Source of the DNA: Chryseobacterium gambrini
GTDB taxonomy: Bacteria; Bacteroidota; Bacteroidia; Flavobacteriales; Weeksellaceae
Assembly: GCF_900156825.1 (NCBI RefSeq)
Contig: NZ_FTOV01000006.1
Location: 186,001-250,000, forward strand
Reading direction: 5' to 3'
DNA length: 64,000 bases
The notes under the pieces were generated by a model. The model was not told the origin of the DNA, searched no databases, and worked only from the letters and a program-made list of their open reading frames with translations. Positions 34,083-43,029 of the stretch are shown here, in pieces. A program made the position numbers and the translations under genes. Numbering within the stretch: the stretch's first letter is position 1; every line of letters begins with the position of its first letter.

Positions 34083-36995
34083 ATGCAAGGAAAAGGACTT
34101 ATTACAATTGTTGCTATTGTACTAGGGTTAATTTGCTTAAATGAGCTATTACCAACATGGTACGCCAGCAAAATTGAAAAGCAGGCGACTGCTATTGCAG
34201 GAGACAATCCGGAGAAGTATCAGAAAGAAATTGCAAAACTTTCTAAGGATACTCTGAATCTGGGATTCACTAAACTTTATTACACAAAAGCCAAAGACAA
34301 GGAAATGAAACTTGGTCTTGACCTTAAAGGGGGGATCAACGTTCTTTTGGAAATCAACCAGAGAGATCTTGTGAATGATCTTACAGGGTATTCTACAAAT
34401 CCGATCCTTATTGAGGCTTTAAACAAGACAGATGAAGTTCAGAAGAATTCTACAAAAGCTTACATCGACAATTTCTTCGATCAGTTCGATGCAATTAACA
34501 AAGCAAAAGGTACAAATCTGAAGCTGGCAGATCCGGAACTTTTCGGAAACACAACGCTTACTGAAGTAAAGTACAACACGCCTGATGATCAGGTAAAAGC
34601 AATTGTTAAAAGAAAGATCGATGCATCTGTAGGAACCGCTTTTGAGGTAATCAGAACCAGAATTGATAAGCTTGGAGCCATCCAGCCGAACGTTCAGAGA
34701 GTTCCGGGTACAGCAAGAATTTCTGTTGAAATGCCGGGGATGAAGGATATCGATAAAGTAAAGAAAATGCTTCAGACTTCTGCAAAACTTCAGTTCTGGG
34801 AAGTACAGCAATCTCCTGAAGTGTATCCTTATTTCCAGACATTAGCTACTATGATCGCTGCAAAAGGAGATTCTATGGGAGTTGCAAAAAATGTAAATTT
34901 CATGAATATAATGCAGGGTGGAAAATCTATGAGCCAAAGTGCTGTAGGAAGCGTAAAATTGTCTGATACCGCTGTTGTAAACAAAATTTTAAACAGCAAA
35001 GTTGCAAAGTCTTTACGTCCTGCAAATATTAAATATACCCAGTTTATGTGGGGATACAAGCCGGAAGCTTCCGATGCTGAAAGCTTGGTATTATATGCCA
35101 TCAGAGGAAATATAAACCAGAAAGCTCCGGTAGACGGTGCTGTAGAAAGTGCAAACATCAGCTATGATGAGTTGAGCAGAGTAGTGGTAGATATGCAGAT
35201 GGATTCTAAAGGGGCTAAAGAATGGAAAACATTAACAGAGAAAAACGTTGGAAAACCTGTTGCTGTAACGCTTGATGGCAGAGTTTACACTGCGCCGAAC
35301 GTTGTAGGTGCTATTCCAAACGGTAGAACTCAGATTTCTGGGAACTTCTCTCAGGAGGAAGCAAAAGAGTTGGTTGACGTTTTAGGAGCGGGTAAATTAC
35401 CTGCAGGTGCAAAAGTAGTTCAGGCTACGGTTGTAGGGCCGTCTTTAGGTCAGGAATCGATTGATGCAGGGTTAATGTCGTTCATGATTGCCTTTGCGAT
35501 TATTATCGTTTACATCATTTTCTACTATGGAGGAGCGGGTGTTTATGCAGTAATTGCCATGATCATCAACTTATTCTATATTTTCGGTATTATGGATTCG
35601 GGCGACTTTACGCTTACGCTTCCGGGTATCGCGGGTATCGTTTTAACGATGGCAGTAGCGGTCGATACAAACGTTATCATTTACGAAAGAACAAAAGAAG
35701 AATTATTCGCAGGAAAAAGTATTCTTGAAGCATATAAAGATGGTTTCAAACATGCATTGAATGCGATTATCGATGGTCACACAACCACATTCTTAACGGC
35801 TGTTGTATTGTTCTTCTTTGGAACAGGACCTATCAAAGGTTTCGCATTGACGTTGATGATCGGGGTTGCAATGACCTTATTCACTTCCGTATTGCTTTCA
35901 AGAGTAATGATCTTCTCAAGATTGTCTAAAGGAAAAGGACTTTCTGTATGGACTCCGGCAACGAAAAATCTATTCAGAAACACTTGGATTGATTTTATCG
36001 GGAAAAGAAAATATGCATACATTTTCTCGGCTGTTTTAACGATTGCTTGTATCATTTCTATTGCTACACACGGTTTCAAATACGGTATCGACTTTACCGG
36101 AGGTAGAAACTACGTGGTAAGATTTGATAAAGATGTAAAAGCGGAAGATGTTGAAGACAAATTATTGGCTTTATTCAAAACTGAAGATGGTAAAAACTCT
36201 TCTGTTGAAGCTAAAACTTTCGGAAGCAACAACCAGTTAAAAATCTCTACAGATTACCTTATCGAAGACGAATCACTGAAAGCGGATCAGGTAATTGAGC
36301 AAAAATTATACGAAGGTTTAAAATCAAACTTACCTGCAGGAACAACGTTGAAAGACTTCAAATCTGCAGATAAAGAGCATGCAGGAATTATTTCTTCTGA
36401 GAAAGTTGGACCTTCGGTTGCGGATGATATCAAAATTCACGGGATCTACGCCGTTTTAGGAGCTTTAGGAATTATCTTTATCTACATTTTACTAAGATTC
36501 AGAAAATGGCAATTCTCTTTGGGTGCGGTTGCTGCGTTATTCCACGATGCGATCATTATTTTGGGAGCGTATTCATTGCTTCACAAATATATGCCGTTCA
36601 ATATGGAAATCAATCAGGATTTCATCGCTGCGATCCTTACCGTATTGGGGTACTCAATCAACGATACCGTAATTATCTTCGACAGAATCAGAGAATATTT
36701 AAGAGAGAAGAAATCGTTAACATTAGCAGGATTATTTGATGATTCTATTTCAAGTACTTTGGGTAGAACCTTCAACACTTCATTTACAACGATCTTAGTA
36801 ATTCTGGCAATCTTCATTTTCGGTGGAGATAACCTTAGAGGATTTATGTTTGCGATGTTAATCGGTATTGGTTTCGGTACATATTCATCCATCTTCGTGG
36901 CATCGGCAATTGCCTATGACTTCCTGAAAACAGGAAAAGAAGATGAAGTTCACGGCAAGACGACAACCAACAAAGAAGTACTTGCTTCAAAATAA
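34083..36995 (+). CDS. secDF: Protein translocase SecDF (fused)
   Basis: 970 residues, a SecD-SecF fusion as usual in Bacteroidetes. SecD features: LGLDLKGGINVLL (77-89) and AVAVDTNVIIYERTKEEL (about 523-540). SecF features: YGIDFTGGRNYVVRF (about 667) and GYSINDTVIIFDRIRE (about 855). It uses the proton gradient to pull secreted proteins through SecYEG. Inner membrane with about twelve helices and two periplasmic head domains. Single gene with a terminator. Confidence 0.96.
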   Translation: MQGKGLITIVAIVLGLICLNELLPTWYASKIEKQATAIAGDNPEKYQKEIAKLSKDTLNLGFTKLYYTKAKDKEMKLGLDLKGGINVLLEINQRDLVNDLTGYSTNPILIEALNKTDEVQKNSTKAYIDNFFDQFDAINKAKGTNLKLADPELFGNTTLTEVKYNTPDDQVKAIVKRKIDASVGTAFEVIRTRIDKLGAIQPNVQRVPGTARISVEMPGMKDIDKVKKMLQTSAKLQFWEVQQSPEVYPYFQTLATMIAAKGDSMGVAKNVNFMNIMQGGKSMSQSAVGSVKLSDTAVVNKILNSKVAKSLRPANIKYTQFMWGYKPEASDAESLVLYAIRGNINQKAPVDGAVESANISYDELSRVVVDMQMDSKGAKEWKTLTEKNVGKPVAVTLDGRVYTAPNVVGAIPNGRTQISGNFSQEEAKELVDVLGAGKLPAGAKVVQATVVGPSLGQESIDAGLMSFMIAFAIIIVYIIFYYGGAGVYAVIAMIINLFYIFGIMDSGDFTLTLPGIAGIVLTMAVAVDTNVIIYERTKEELFAGKSILEAYKDGFKHALNAIIDGHTTTFLTAVVLFFFGTGPIKGFALTLMIGVAMTLFTSVLLSRVMIFSRLSKGKGLSVWTPATKNLFRNTWIDFIGKRKYAYIFSAVLTIACIISIATHGFKYGIDFTGGRNYVVRFDKDVKAEDVEDKLLALFKTEDGKNSSVEAKTFGSNNQLKISTDYLIEDESLKADQVIEQKLYEGLKSNLPAGTTLKDFKSADKEHAGIISSEKVGPSVADDIKIHGIYAVLGALGIIFIYILLRFRKWQFSLGAVAALFHDAIIILGAYSLLHKYMPFNMEINQDFIAAILTVLGYSINDTVIIFDRIREYLREKKSLTLAGLFDDSISSTLGRTFNTSFTTILVILAIFIFGGDNLRGFMFAMLIGIGFGTYSSIFVASAIAYDFLKTGKEDEVHGKTTTNKEVLASK

Positions 36996-37015
36996 TTTAT
37001 ACTACAATAAATAAG

Positions 37016-37047
37016 AAAAAAGCCTTCCGACTTCGGGAGGCTTTTTT
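37016..37047 (+). terminator. Terminator after secDF
   Basis: An A-rich left arm with GCCT-T-CCGA pairs with TCGG-G-AGGC and a T run. Standard rho-independent layout. Confidence 0.85.
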
Positions 37048-37137
37048 GTTGCTGTTAACTGCTTTGATATTGAATCTTTAAGACTCTCCAACTCTTTTAT
37101 TTAATCAGGAGTTATTTCCTGCTTTCCGCACTCGCTA

Positions 37138-37190
37138 TTTTTAATGATTTTTGTGGCGCGGCGAAGCCGCGCCACAAAAATCATTAAAAA
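37138..37190. repeat. Perfect 25-bp inverted repeat with GAA loop
   Basis: The left arm 37138-37162 (ending TTTGTGGCGCGGC) and right arm 37166-37190 (starting GCCGCGCCACAAA) are exactly complementary over 25 bases, separated by GAA. The core is GC-rich in an AT-rich genome. Flanks such as CTTTCCGCACTCGCTA and GAGCTCAGACAAATGCTG belong to a dispersed flavobacterial repeat family, by my recollection. Confidence 0.85.
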
Positions 37191-37296
37191 TGAGCTCAGA
37201 CAAATGCTGCAATCAGGACTAGGGTTCCAGTCGGATATTAAATATTTGAAAAATCAAAAATTGAAGCACTCAGCTTAAACTCTTAAACCATCCACA

Positions 37297-37317
37297 ATCA
37301 ACCATCAACCATCAACC
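37297..37317. repeat. Three tandem ATCAACC units
   Basis: Three exact 7-base units followed by degenerate ATCAATTA/TCAATCATC sequence up to about 37348. Similar ATCAATTATCATTC text forms the inverted repeat at 57512-57568. Confidence 0.7.
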
Positions 37318-37398
37318 ATCAATTATTAATCATCAATTATCAATCATCCGCCAACACCATTTCTCATAATTTAGAATCATTATTTTTCGTTATTTGAC

Positions 37399-37406
37399 TA
37401 TTTTTG
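37399..37406 (+). promoter_or_regulatory. -7 box TATTTTTG of the MFS pump gene
   Basis: TATTTTTG followed by seven bases and the ATG at 37414, giving no leader or only a few bases of leader. No clear -33 box. Confidence 0.45.
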
Positions 37407-37413
37407 CAACATT

Positions 37414-38646
37414 ATGGAAAACGCAAAGAAAAAAGCCGCTATCGGCTTCATTTTTATAACCTTACTGATTGATATTACGGGATGGGGCATCATCATTCCG
37501 GTGGTTCCGAAACTTATTGAAGAACTTATTCATAGTAACATAAGTGAAGCGGCAAAATATGGCGGCTGGCTTGGTTTTGCCTATGCATTCACACAATTTA
37601 TTTTCTCTCCGATTGTAGGAAATCTCAGTGATAAATTCGGACGGAGACCTATTATTCTGATCTCGCTTTTCGGCTTTGCGATAGATTATATTTTTCTTGC
37701 TTTGGCACCTTCCATTGTCTGGCTGTTTTTAGGTCGTGTTATTGCGGGAATTACAGGCGCAAGTGTAACTACAGCGAGTGCTTATATTGCGGATATTTCC
37801 ACAGACGAAGACCGTGCTAAAAACTTTGGACTCATTGGAGCTGCTTTTGGACTTGGATTTATCATCGGTCCTGTTTTGGGTGGTCTTTTGGGACATTATG
37901 GTTCCAGAGTTCCTTTTTATGCGGCTGCAGGATTGTGCTTGTTGAATTTCCTTTACGGATATTTTATCCTTCCTGAAAGTTTAGACAAAGATAAAAGAAG
38001 AGAATTCAACTGGAAAAGAGCAAACCCAGTTGGTTCTTTTAAATTTTTAGGAAAACATCCCGAAATCTCGGGTTTAATTGTTTCTTTGATCTTAATTTAC
38101 ATTGCAGGACACGCCGTACAAAGCAACTGGAGTTTCTTTACCATGTATAAATTCAACTGGAATGAAAGAATGGTCGGAATTTCCTTAGGAGTGGTCGGTT
38201 TGCTAGTAGGATTGGTTCAGGGAGGCTTGATTCGATGGACAACGCCCAAATTGGGAGAGGAAAAAAGTATTTATTACGGTCTTGCTTTGTATGCAGTCGG
38301 GATGCTTCTTTTTGCATTTGCTACACAGGGCTGGATGATGTTTGCATTTTTGGTTCCTTATTGTTTAGGCGGAATCTGCGGACCCGCATTGCAATCTGTG
38401 ATTACGAAAAGTGTTCCCGCCAATGAACAGGGAGAATTGCAGGGTGCATTAACAAGTTTAATGAGTGCCACTTCCATTATTGGTCCTCCGATGATGACCA
38501 ATCTTTTTTATTTTTTCACCCACGATAAAGCCCCATTTCAGTTTTCGGGTGCGCCTTTTTTTCTGGCTTTCATTTTAATGACGATCAGCGTGATTATTAC
38601 CTATATTAATTTCAGGAAAAAAAATATCAAAAAAGAAGAAATGTAG
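37414..38646 (+). CDS. Tet-like (TCR/Tet family) MFS efflux transporter
   Basis: 410 residues, twelve membrane helices. The N-terminus [22 protein letters not shown] and motif [12 protein letters not shown] are characteristic of the TetA/TCR drug:proton antiporter group, with motif C-like [12 protein letters not shown]. It probably exports small hydrophobic compounds; chromosomal members like this are common and tetracycline resistance cannot be assumed. Inner membrane. Single gene. Confidence 0.88.
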   Translation: MENAKKKAAIGFIFITLLIDITGWGIIIPVVPKLIEELIHSNISEAAKYGGWLGFAYAFTQFIFSPIVGNLSDKFGRRPIILISLFGFAIDYIFLALAPSIVWLFLGRVIAGITGASVTTASAYIADISTDEDRAKNFGLIGAAFGLGFIIGPVLGGLLGHYGSRVPFYAAAGLCLLNFLYGYFILPESLDKDKRREFNWKRANPVGSFKFLGKHPEISGLIVSLILIYIAGHAVQSNWSFFTMYKFNWNERMVGISLGVVGLLVGLVQGGLIRWTTPKLGEEKSIYYGLALYAVGMLLFAFATQGWMMFAFLVPYCLGGICGPALQSVITKSVPANEQGELQGALTSLMSATSIIGPPMMTNLFYFFTHDKAPFQFSGAPFFLAFILMTISVIITYINFRKKNIKKEEM

Positions 38647-38833
38647 TCTATATTTAAAGAAAGAATTATTACATAGTTTCAATAATAGAAAACAATATTT
38701 TATTGATTTAATTATTTGATTATCTTATCTTTACATAAAGCTGATTATTTGAATGATTTTTAATACAGCTTAATATTTTATTAAAAATAAATATTTAACA
38801 TCCAATTTCGTATATCTTTCGTAATTTTACAGT

Positions 38834-39184
38834 ATGGAATTAAGCATTGGAGAAATGGCACTGATTGCCATAGCAATCGTTGTATTATTCGGACCGGATA
38901 AACTTCCTCAGATTGCACGCGACTTGGGTTCGGGTGTAAGAAAAATGCGTGGCGCAGTGGAAGACATCAAAACCGAGATCATGAAAGAAACAGACAATCC
39001 TGTTTCTGAGATCAAACGTGAAATTGAGAAAGTAAAAGATGCTGCGAAAGATTTCAATCCGATGAATGATATTCAGAAAGATATCTTAACAGAACCTCAG
39101 ACAGCTCAGGCATCCAATGAAAATGAACCTCCAAAACCAAAACCTTCTGAAGACGAAACCTACGAAGGTCCTGTAAGCAGATAG
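38834..39184 (+). CDS. tatA: Twin-arginine translocase subunit TatA/B family
   Basis: 116 residues: a short N-terminal membrane helix (about 5-20), the hinge LFGPDKLPQIARDLG, an amphipathic helix, and an acidic polar tail. This is the TatA/TatB fold that forms the channel for folded proteins. The FGPDKLP hinge is the TatA type seen in Bacteroidetes. First gene of a tight cluster: the PAP2 gene starts one base after its stop. Confidence 0.9.
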   Translation: MELSIGEMALIAIAIVVLFGPDKLPQIARDLGSGVRKMRGAVEDIKTEIMKETDNPVSEIKREIEKVKDAAKDFNPMNDIQKDILTEPQTAQASNENEPPKPKPSEDETYEGPVSR

Positions 39185-39185
39185 G

Positions 39186-39752
39186 ATGGAGGAGATCATT
39201 CAGGAAGATAAAAAAGTCTTTTTGTTTCTCAATAACTTGGGAGACCAATCTTTTGATCAGTTTTGGCAGCTCATTTCCAGTACATGGATCTGGATTCCGC
39301 TTTACATTATTTTCTGTTATTTTTTATTTAAGAATTATAAGCTAAGATCTTTAGTTTTTATATTAATCTTTGTCGGTATAGGCGTGACGGTTTCAGATCA
39401 GCTTGCCGGTATTTTCAAATATGGGGTCGCAAGACTCAGACCGTGTCACGATCCTACACTAGAGCATCACATGAGAATTGTGAAATGTGGCGGACAGTAC
39501 GGCTTTTACTCTGCTCATGCTTCCAATACATTTTTTTTGGCAACTTATTTAAGTATTTTATTAAAAAAGAATCTTAAATGGTTTCCTTATGTTATATTTG
39601 TATGGGCGGCAGTGGTTGCATACAGCCGCATTTATTTAGGAGTGCATTTCCCGATAGATATTTTGGTGGGGGCGTTTGTTGGATCTTTATTGGGAGTGGT
39701 TTTCAGTGCGCTCGCAAAAAAAGTAATCAACAAACAAAAAATAACTTCATGA
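39186..39752 (+). CDS. PAP2-family phosphatase (membrane)
   Basis: 188 residues with about five membrane helices. The three PAP2 signature motifs are present: KYGVARLRPCHDP, SAHASNTF, and SRIYLGVHFPIDILVG. Such enzymes dephosphorylate lipid phosphates (undecaprenyl pyrophosphate, phosphatidic acid, or lipid A). Inner membrane, active site facing the periplasm. Starts one base after tatA, and its stop overlaps the next start (ATGA), so it is translationally coupled on both sides. Confidence 0.9.
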   Translation: MEEIIQEDKKVFLFLNNLGDQSFDQFWQLISSTWIWIPLYIIFCYFLFKNYKLRSLVFILIFVGIGVTVSDQLAGIFKYGVARLRPCHDPTLEHHMRIVKCGGQYGFYSAHASNTFFLATYLSILLKKNLKWFPYVIFVWAAVVAYSRIYLGVHFPIDILVGAFVGSLLGVVFSALAKKVINKQKITS

Positions 39753-40564
39753 AAAAATCTCTATTCCTTCTAGCAGCAGTATTTGCTTCATTCAATCTTA
39801 ACGCACAGGACAAAAAAATAGCTGAAGACTGCTTTCAGAAAGCAGACTATAAATGTGCGGAAGAACAGTATTCCAAATTGGCTCAAAGTGAAAGAATCCA
39901 GAAATTGCAGTCTGAATATTACAACAATTTAGGAACTGCCCAGAGAAGGCTGGGTAAAACTGCACTTGCTTTTAAATCTTACGAATCTGCCCTAAAAGCG
40001 AATCCTATGTCCGCTGCTGTATACGCCAATTTAGGCTCCATTCACGGACAGAAAGGAAATAAACAGGCAGCAATCGATTATCTTAACAAAGGGCTTCAGA
40101 TTGAGCCTGAAAACGCAGATATTTACCTTACCCGTTCTAAAGTCTATGAAAGTTTAGGCAAAAAAGATCTTGCCATGAAAGATCTTAACCAGATTCTTAC
40201 GTTTGCTCCCGATAATATTTATGCAAGAACCGGACTGGCGAATCTGAAAAAGAACAGCGGAGATCTTGAAGGTGCTTTAAAAGATTACAACCAGCTTATT
40301 TCTGAGAAGCCCGAATCTTTGCTGTACAGTGGAAGAGGAGACGTTTATTTTAGGCTGAAAAAAAACAAAGAAGCTCTTGCAGACGTTAATAAGGCAATCT
40401 CTATCGATCCTAAATTTGCTCAGGCTCATGTAAATAAAGCTTTGATTTTATTTGAAACCGGAAAACCGAAAGAAGCATGTGCAAGTCTGGATAAAGCAGT
40501 AAGTATGGGATATGAAAAGCCTTTGCTGATGGATCAGTATGCTAAATGTGAGGTTAAAAAATAA
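39749..40564 (+). CDS. Exported tetratricopeptide-repeat protein
   Basis: 271 residues from the ATG at 39749, which overlaps the PAP2 stop (ATGA). The frame stays open 57 codons upstream, but that part lies inside the PAP2 gene and is not coding. Signal peptide to about NLNAQ (residue 19), then about six TPR units (for example AAVYANLGSIHGQKGNKQAAIDYLNKGLQIEP). Periplasmic or outer-membrane scaffold for protein interactions. Partner unknown. Confidence 0.87.
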   Translation: MKKSLFLLAAVFASFNLNAQDKKIAEDCFQKADYKCAEEQYSKLAQSERIQKLQSEYYNNLGTAQRRLGKTALAFKSYESALKANPMSAAVYANLGSIHGQKGNKQAAIDYLNKGLQIEPENADIYLTRSKVYESLGKKDLAMKDLNQILTFAPDNIYARTGLANLKKNSGDLEGALKDYNQLISEKPESLLYSGRGDVYFRLKKNKEALADVNKAISIDPKFAQAHVNKALILFETGKPKEACASLDKAVSMGYEKPLLMDQYAKCEVKK

Positions 40565-40577
40565 ATTACGATACTAT

Positions 40578-40889
40578 ATGAAAATACCAAATTTCAAATT
40601 ATTGATAACGGCAGTTTTTACTTTTGGAGTAATGATTGTTGCAAATGCTCAGCAAACTGAAGTAAAGACGAGGGAAAATTCACTTTTGGAAGCTTCTTTG
40701 AAAAAAGCTGATGCAAAGTCTGAAAATTCTCTCTTTTACATCAATAAAAAAGAAACAGATATTGAGACTGTAAAGAAAATTCCGGCTGAAGATATAAAAT
40801 ATGTAATGGTTCTTAAAGACGATAAGATCAGGAAAAAATTTAAAGAAAAAGGAATTACACAAATTGTGATGATCACTACAAAGAGTTAA
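40578..40889 (+). CDS. Small exported protein of unknown function
   Basis: 103 residues from ATG 40578; the upstream extension overlaps the TPR gene and is less plausible. Signal peptide ending near ANAQQ (residue 25). The mature ~78 residues are Lys/Glu-rich with a C-terminal ITQIVMITTKS strand. No domain recognised. It starts 13 bases after the TPR gene and is probably part of the same operon. Confidence 0.6.
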   Translation: MKIPNFKLLITAVFTFGVMIVANAQQTEVKTRENSLLEASLKKADAKSENSLFYINKKETDIETVKKIPAEDIKYVMVLKDDKIRKKFKEKGITQIVMITTKS

Positions 40890-40930
40890 GTTTATATCCT
40901 TTCAAACTTCAAAATAATTTAAGTCATTCA

Positions 40931-41386
40931 ATGTTAAACATCGTTCTCGTAGAACCGGAAATACCCAATAACACAGGAAATATAGGAAGATTGTGTGTAG
41001 GAACAGAAAGTAAATTACACTTAATTCATCCTTTTGGATTTGTCATTAATGATAAAAATCTGAAACGTTCAGGATTAGATTACTGGGTTCATCTTGATGT
41101 TACGGAATATCAGAATGTAGACGAATGGATCCTGAATATTCCGGATTTGTCGCGTGTTTTCCTGATGAGTTCCCATGCCGAAAAATCTTATCTGGAAACA
41201 GAATTTCAGGATGGTGACTGGCTGGTTTTCGGAAAAGAAAGTGTGGGTTTAAGTAAAGATGTGCTTGATCGTTTTGAAAATCATCTGACGATTCCGATGT
41301 CTAAATTGATTCGAAGTTTTAATATTGCCAACTCCGTTGCTTTTGTGGTGGGCGAAGCAAAAAGACAGATTGGATTAAAAGTTTAA
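40931..41386 (+). CDS. trmL: tRNA (cytidine(34)-2'-O)-methyltransferase
   Basis: 151 residues, a minimal SPOUT methyltransferase. Motifs: VLVEPEIPNNTGNIGRLC at the N-terminus, LVFGKESVGL, and IPMSKLIRSFNIANSVAFV at the knot. TrmL methylates the wobble nucleotide of some leucine tRNAs. Cytosolic. Ends convergent with rlmH over a shared terminator. Confidence 0.93.
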   Translation: MLNIVLVEPEIPNNTGNIGRLCVGTESKLHLIHPFGFVINDKNLKRSGLDYWVHLDVTEYQNVDEWILNIPDLSRVFLMSSHAEKSYLETEFQDGDWLVFGKESVGLSKDVLDRFENHLTIPMSKLIRSFNIANSVAFVVGEAKRQIGLKV

Positions 41387-41395
41387 TATTATTTT

Positions 41396-41433
41396 TAAAA
41401 CCTTATCATATTTAATCATTATGATAAGGTTTT
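41396..41433. terminator. Bidirectional terminator overlapping the 3' end of rlmH
   Basis: AAAACCTTATCATA (41396-41409) pairs with TATGATAAGGTTTT (41420-41433). The right arm lies inside the last codons of rlmH (encoding HND), so the two converging genes share a very compact terminator. Confidence 0.8.
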
Positions 41434-41885
41434 CCCTGTAAAATCTGGTCTGCTCGATACAATTGTTCCACAATGAATAATCGGATCATCTGGTGCGTAA
41501 AAGTCATTTTGGATAACGACATTTTTTCATTCGCTCTGCTGTAGATTTCTTCTGAAAAACCATAAGCTCCGCCAATCAGAATGTGAATTTTTTTCACGGA
41601 AGAATTCATCCAGTTGTCAATTTTCTGGGCAAATTCTCTGCTGGTAAACTGTTTCCCTTTTTCATCAAGAATAATCACAGAATCAGTTCTGTCGATGTGG
41701 TTTATAAAAAGCTTAGCCTCCTCCTTTTTAAGAAGATCAGGAGAAAGATTTTTTGCGTTTTTTACGTCGGGAATTTCAATAATTTCAAAATTCCAGTGTT
41801 TGGGAAGACGTTTCAGATAATAATTGATTAAAGAAGAGATTTCCTTATCGTCAGTTTTGCCGATGCAAAGCAAATTAATCTGCAT
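41412..41885 (-). CDS. rlmH: 23S rRNA (pseudouridine(1915)-N3)-methyltransferase RlmH
   Basis: 157 residues, the standard length of this SPOUT enzyme. Typical segments: LLCIGKTDDKEISSLINYYLKRLPKHWNFE, FLIGGAYGF-like HILIGGAYGFSEEI, and the C-terminal FTHQMIRLFIVEQLYRADQILQGKPYH. It methylates pseudouridine 1915 in helix 69 of 23S rRNA. Cytosolic, single gene. Confidence 0.95.
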   Translation of the reverse strand: MQINLLCIGKTDDKEISSLINYYLKRLPKHWNFEIIEIPDVKNAKNLSPDLLKKEEAKLFINHIDRTDSVIILDEKGKQFTSREFAQKIDNWMNSSVKKIHILIGGAYGFSEEIYSRANEKMSLSKMTFTHQMIRLFIVEQLYRADQILQGKPYHND

Positions 41886-41980
41886 TTTTTAATTTAAATT
41901 TAGACAGCAAAGATATTTATAAATTAAAGAATCTCATCATCTGAAAATTGGCATCAGGTTTTCAAGTTTAAAAAAATCAT

Positions 41981-41988
41981 TATTTTTG
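41981..41988 (+). promoter_or_regulatory. Candidate -7 box TATTTTTG of the DUF4421-like gene
   Basis: TATTTTTG lies 17 bases before the ATG at 42006. No convincing -33 element. Confidence 0.4.
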
Positions 41989-42005
41989 TGATAACACCAT
42001 AATTA

Positions 42006-43028
42006 ATGAGCAGCAGAAAACTTTCTTTTACATTTTTATTTTTCTCATTAATTTCTTACAGTCAGGAAATTAAAGATGAAAATATAAAGCAGTTTTTAGA
42101 AGAAGACAGGAAGAAAATATCTGCTGTTGCTGGATTAAGCTATCTGCATAATTCATTTGGACTTCTGTATCAGGATAAAGTATTCAGACTAAGACCGAAT
42201 GATGCTTTTTATACGGAATTTTTTCTGCGCTACCGATGGCTTGATGTTAGCTTTTCTTTCGCACCAAAATTTGCTCATATCAACAATGATGATCCGGAAA
42301 AAGGAAAATCAAAATATTTCAATTTCGGATTTACTTTTTTTCTGAATCCCAAAATCAGGCAGTATATTTATTTTAGTCAGGTAAAAGGACTCTATTTTCA
42401 GGACACGAAAGAATTTTTACGACTGATTTACGGTGATGCTTACAATGAGGATCATTATCTTCAGTTTCCGAATGCGAAATACCGCTCATTCAAAGGAGAA
42501 ACTACCTATTTATGGAAAGGAAATAAGGAAGAGTACAGAAGTTTTAACAATATGACGTATGAACCTCTGAAAGATGTTTTTATAGTGAGTACAGGACTGT
42601 TTTACCAGTATAATATTTTGAACGATCTTGGCAAAACAGTTTATAAAGGCGAAGTTTTTGATGATACGATTAACGATGAACCTTCTAAAGACATAAGAAT
42701 TGCTTTAAGATCAGGCGGTGGTGTACAAAAAAAGATTAAAGATAACTGGTATATAATTGTAGAAGCTTATCCTGAATTTTATTATTCAAGATTGCTGAAT
42801 GAAAACTTTCATCAGTTTAATATTGGATTATATTCTAATGCAAGAATGGGATATGATGACGGAAAATGGTTCTTTGGAGCTGGAATACAGCTAAACTGGA
42901 TCAACAGTTCAAATGAAAATTTTTATTCGGCAACACAATGGTTATTTAGGGTAGGGATTGGTTTCCGGTTTAATTCTCCTACCTTTGTGAACAGAAATTT
43001 TGATAAAATAGATAATATTTTAAAGTAA
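42006..43028 (+). CDS. Outer-membrane beta-barrel protein, DUF4421-like
   Basis: 340 residues. Signal peptide ending near SLISYSQ (residue 21). The remainder is built of alternating amphipathic strands with aromatic girdles and ends in WLFRVGIGFRF-type strands, as in DUF4421 proteins of Bacteroidetes. Likely an outer-membrane barrel; ligand unknown. It stops one base before the BrkB-family gene, so the two are co-transcribed. Confidence 0.75.
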   Translation: MSSRKLSFTFLFFSLISYSQEIKDENIKQFLEEDRKKISAVAGLSYLHNSFGLLYQDKVFRLRPNDAFYTEFFLRYRWLDVSFSFAPKFAHINNDDPEKGKSKYFNFGFTFFLNPKIRQYIYFSQVKGLYFQDTKEFLRLIYGDAYNEDHYLQFPNAKYRSFKGETTYLWKGNKEEYRSFNNMTYEPLKDVFIVSTGLFYQYNILNDLGKTVYKGEVFDDTINDEPSKDIRIALRSGGGVQKKIKDNWYIIVEAYPEFYYSRLLNENFHQFNIGLYSNARMGYDDGKWFFGAGIQLNWINSSNENFYSATQWLFRVGIGFRFNSPTFVNRNFDKIDNILK

Positions 43029-43029
43029 A

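Larger units (their letters stand above)
36996..37413. other. 418-base intergenic region with several repeat elements
   Basis: It holds the secDF terminator, a long GC-core palindrome (37138-37190) inside a larger flavobacterial repeat (about 37105-37235), three tandem ATCAACC units (37297-37317) and the MFS promoter. No ORF or RNA gene recognised. Confidence 0.7.

Noticed and set aside
34419..34811. 130-residue open frame antisense to secDF
   Set aside because: Opposite-strand shadow of secDF with no recognisable protein features.
37297..37348. CRISPR-like short repeats
   Set aside because: Only three 7-base tandem units without spacers; no cas genes in the window.
39578..39748. 57-codon extension of the TPR protein
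   Set aside because: Lies inside the PAP2 gene; the ATG at 39749 starts a proper signal peptide and overlaps the PAP2 stop.
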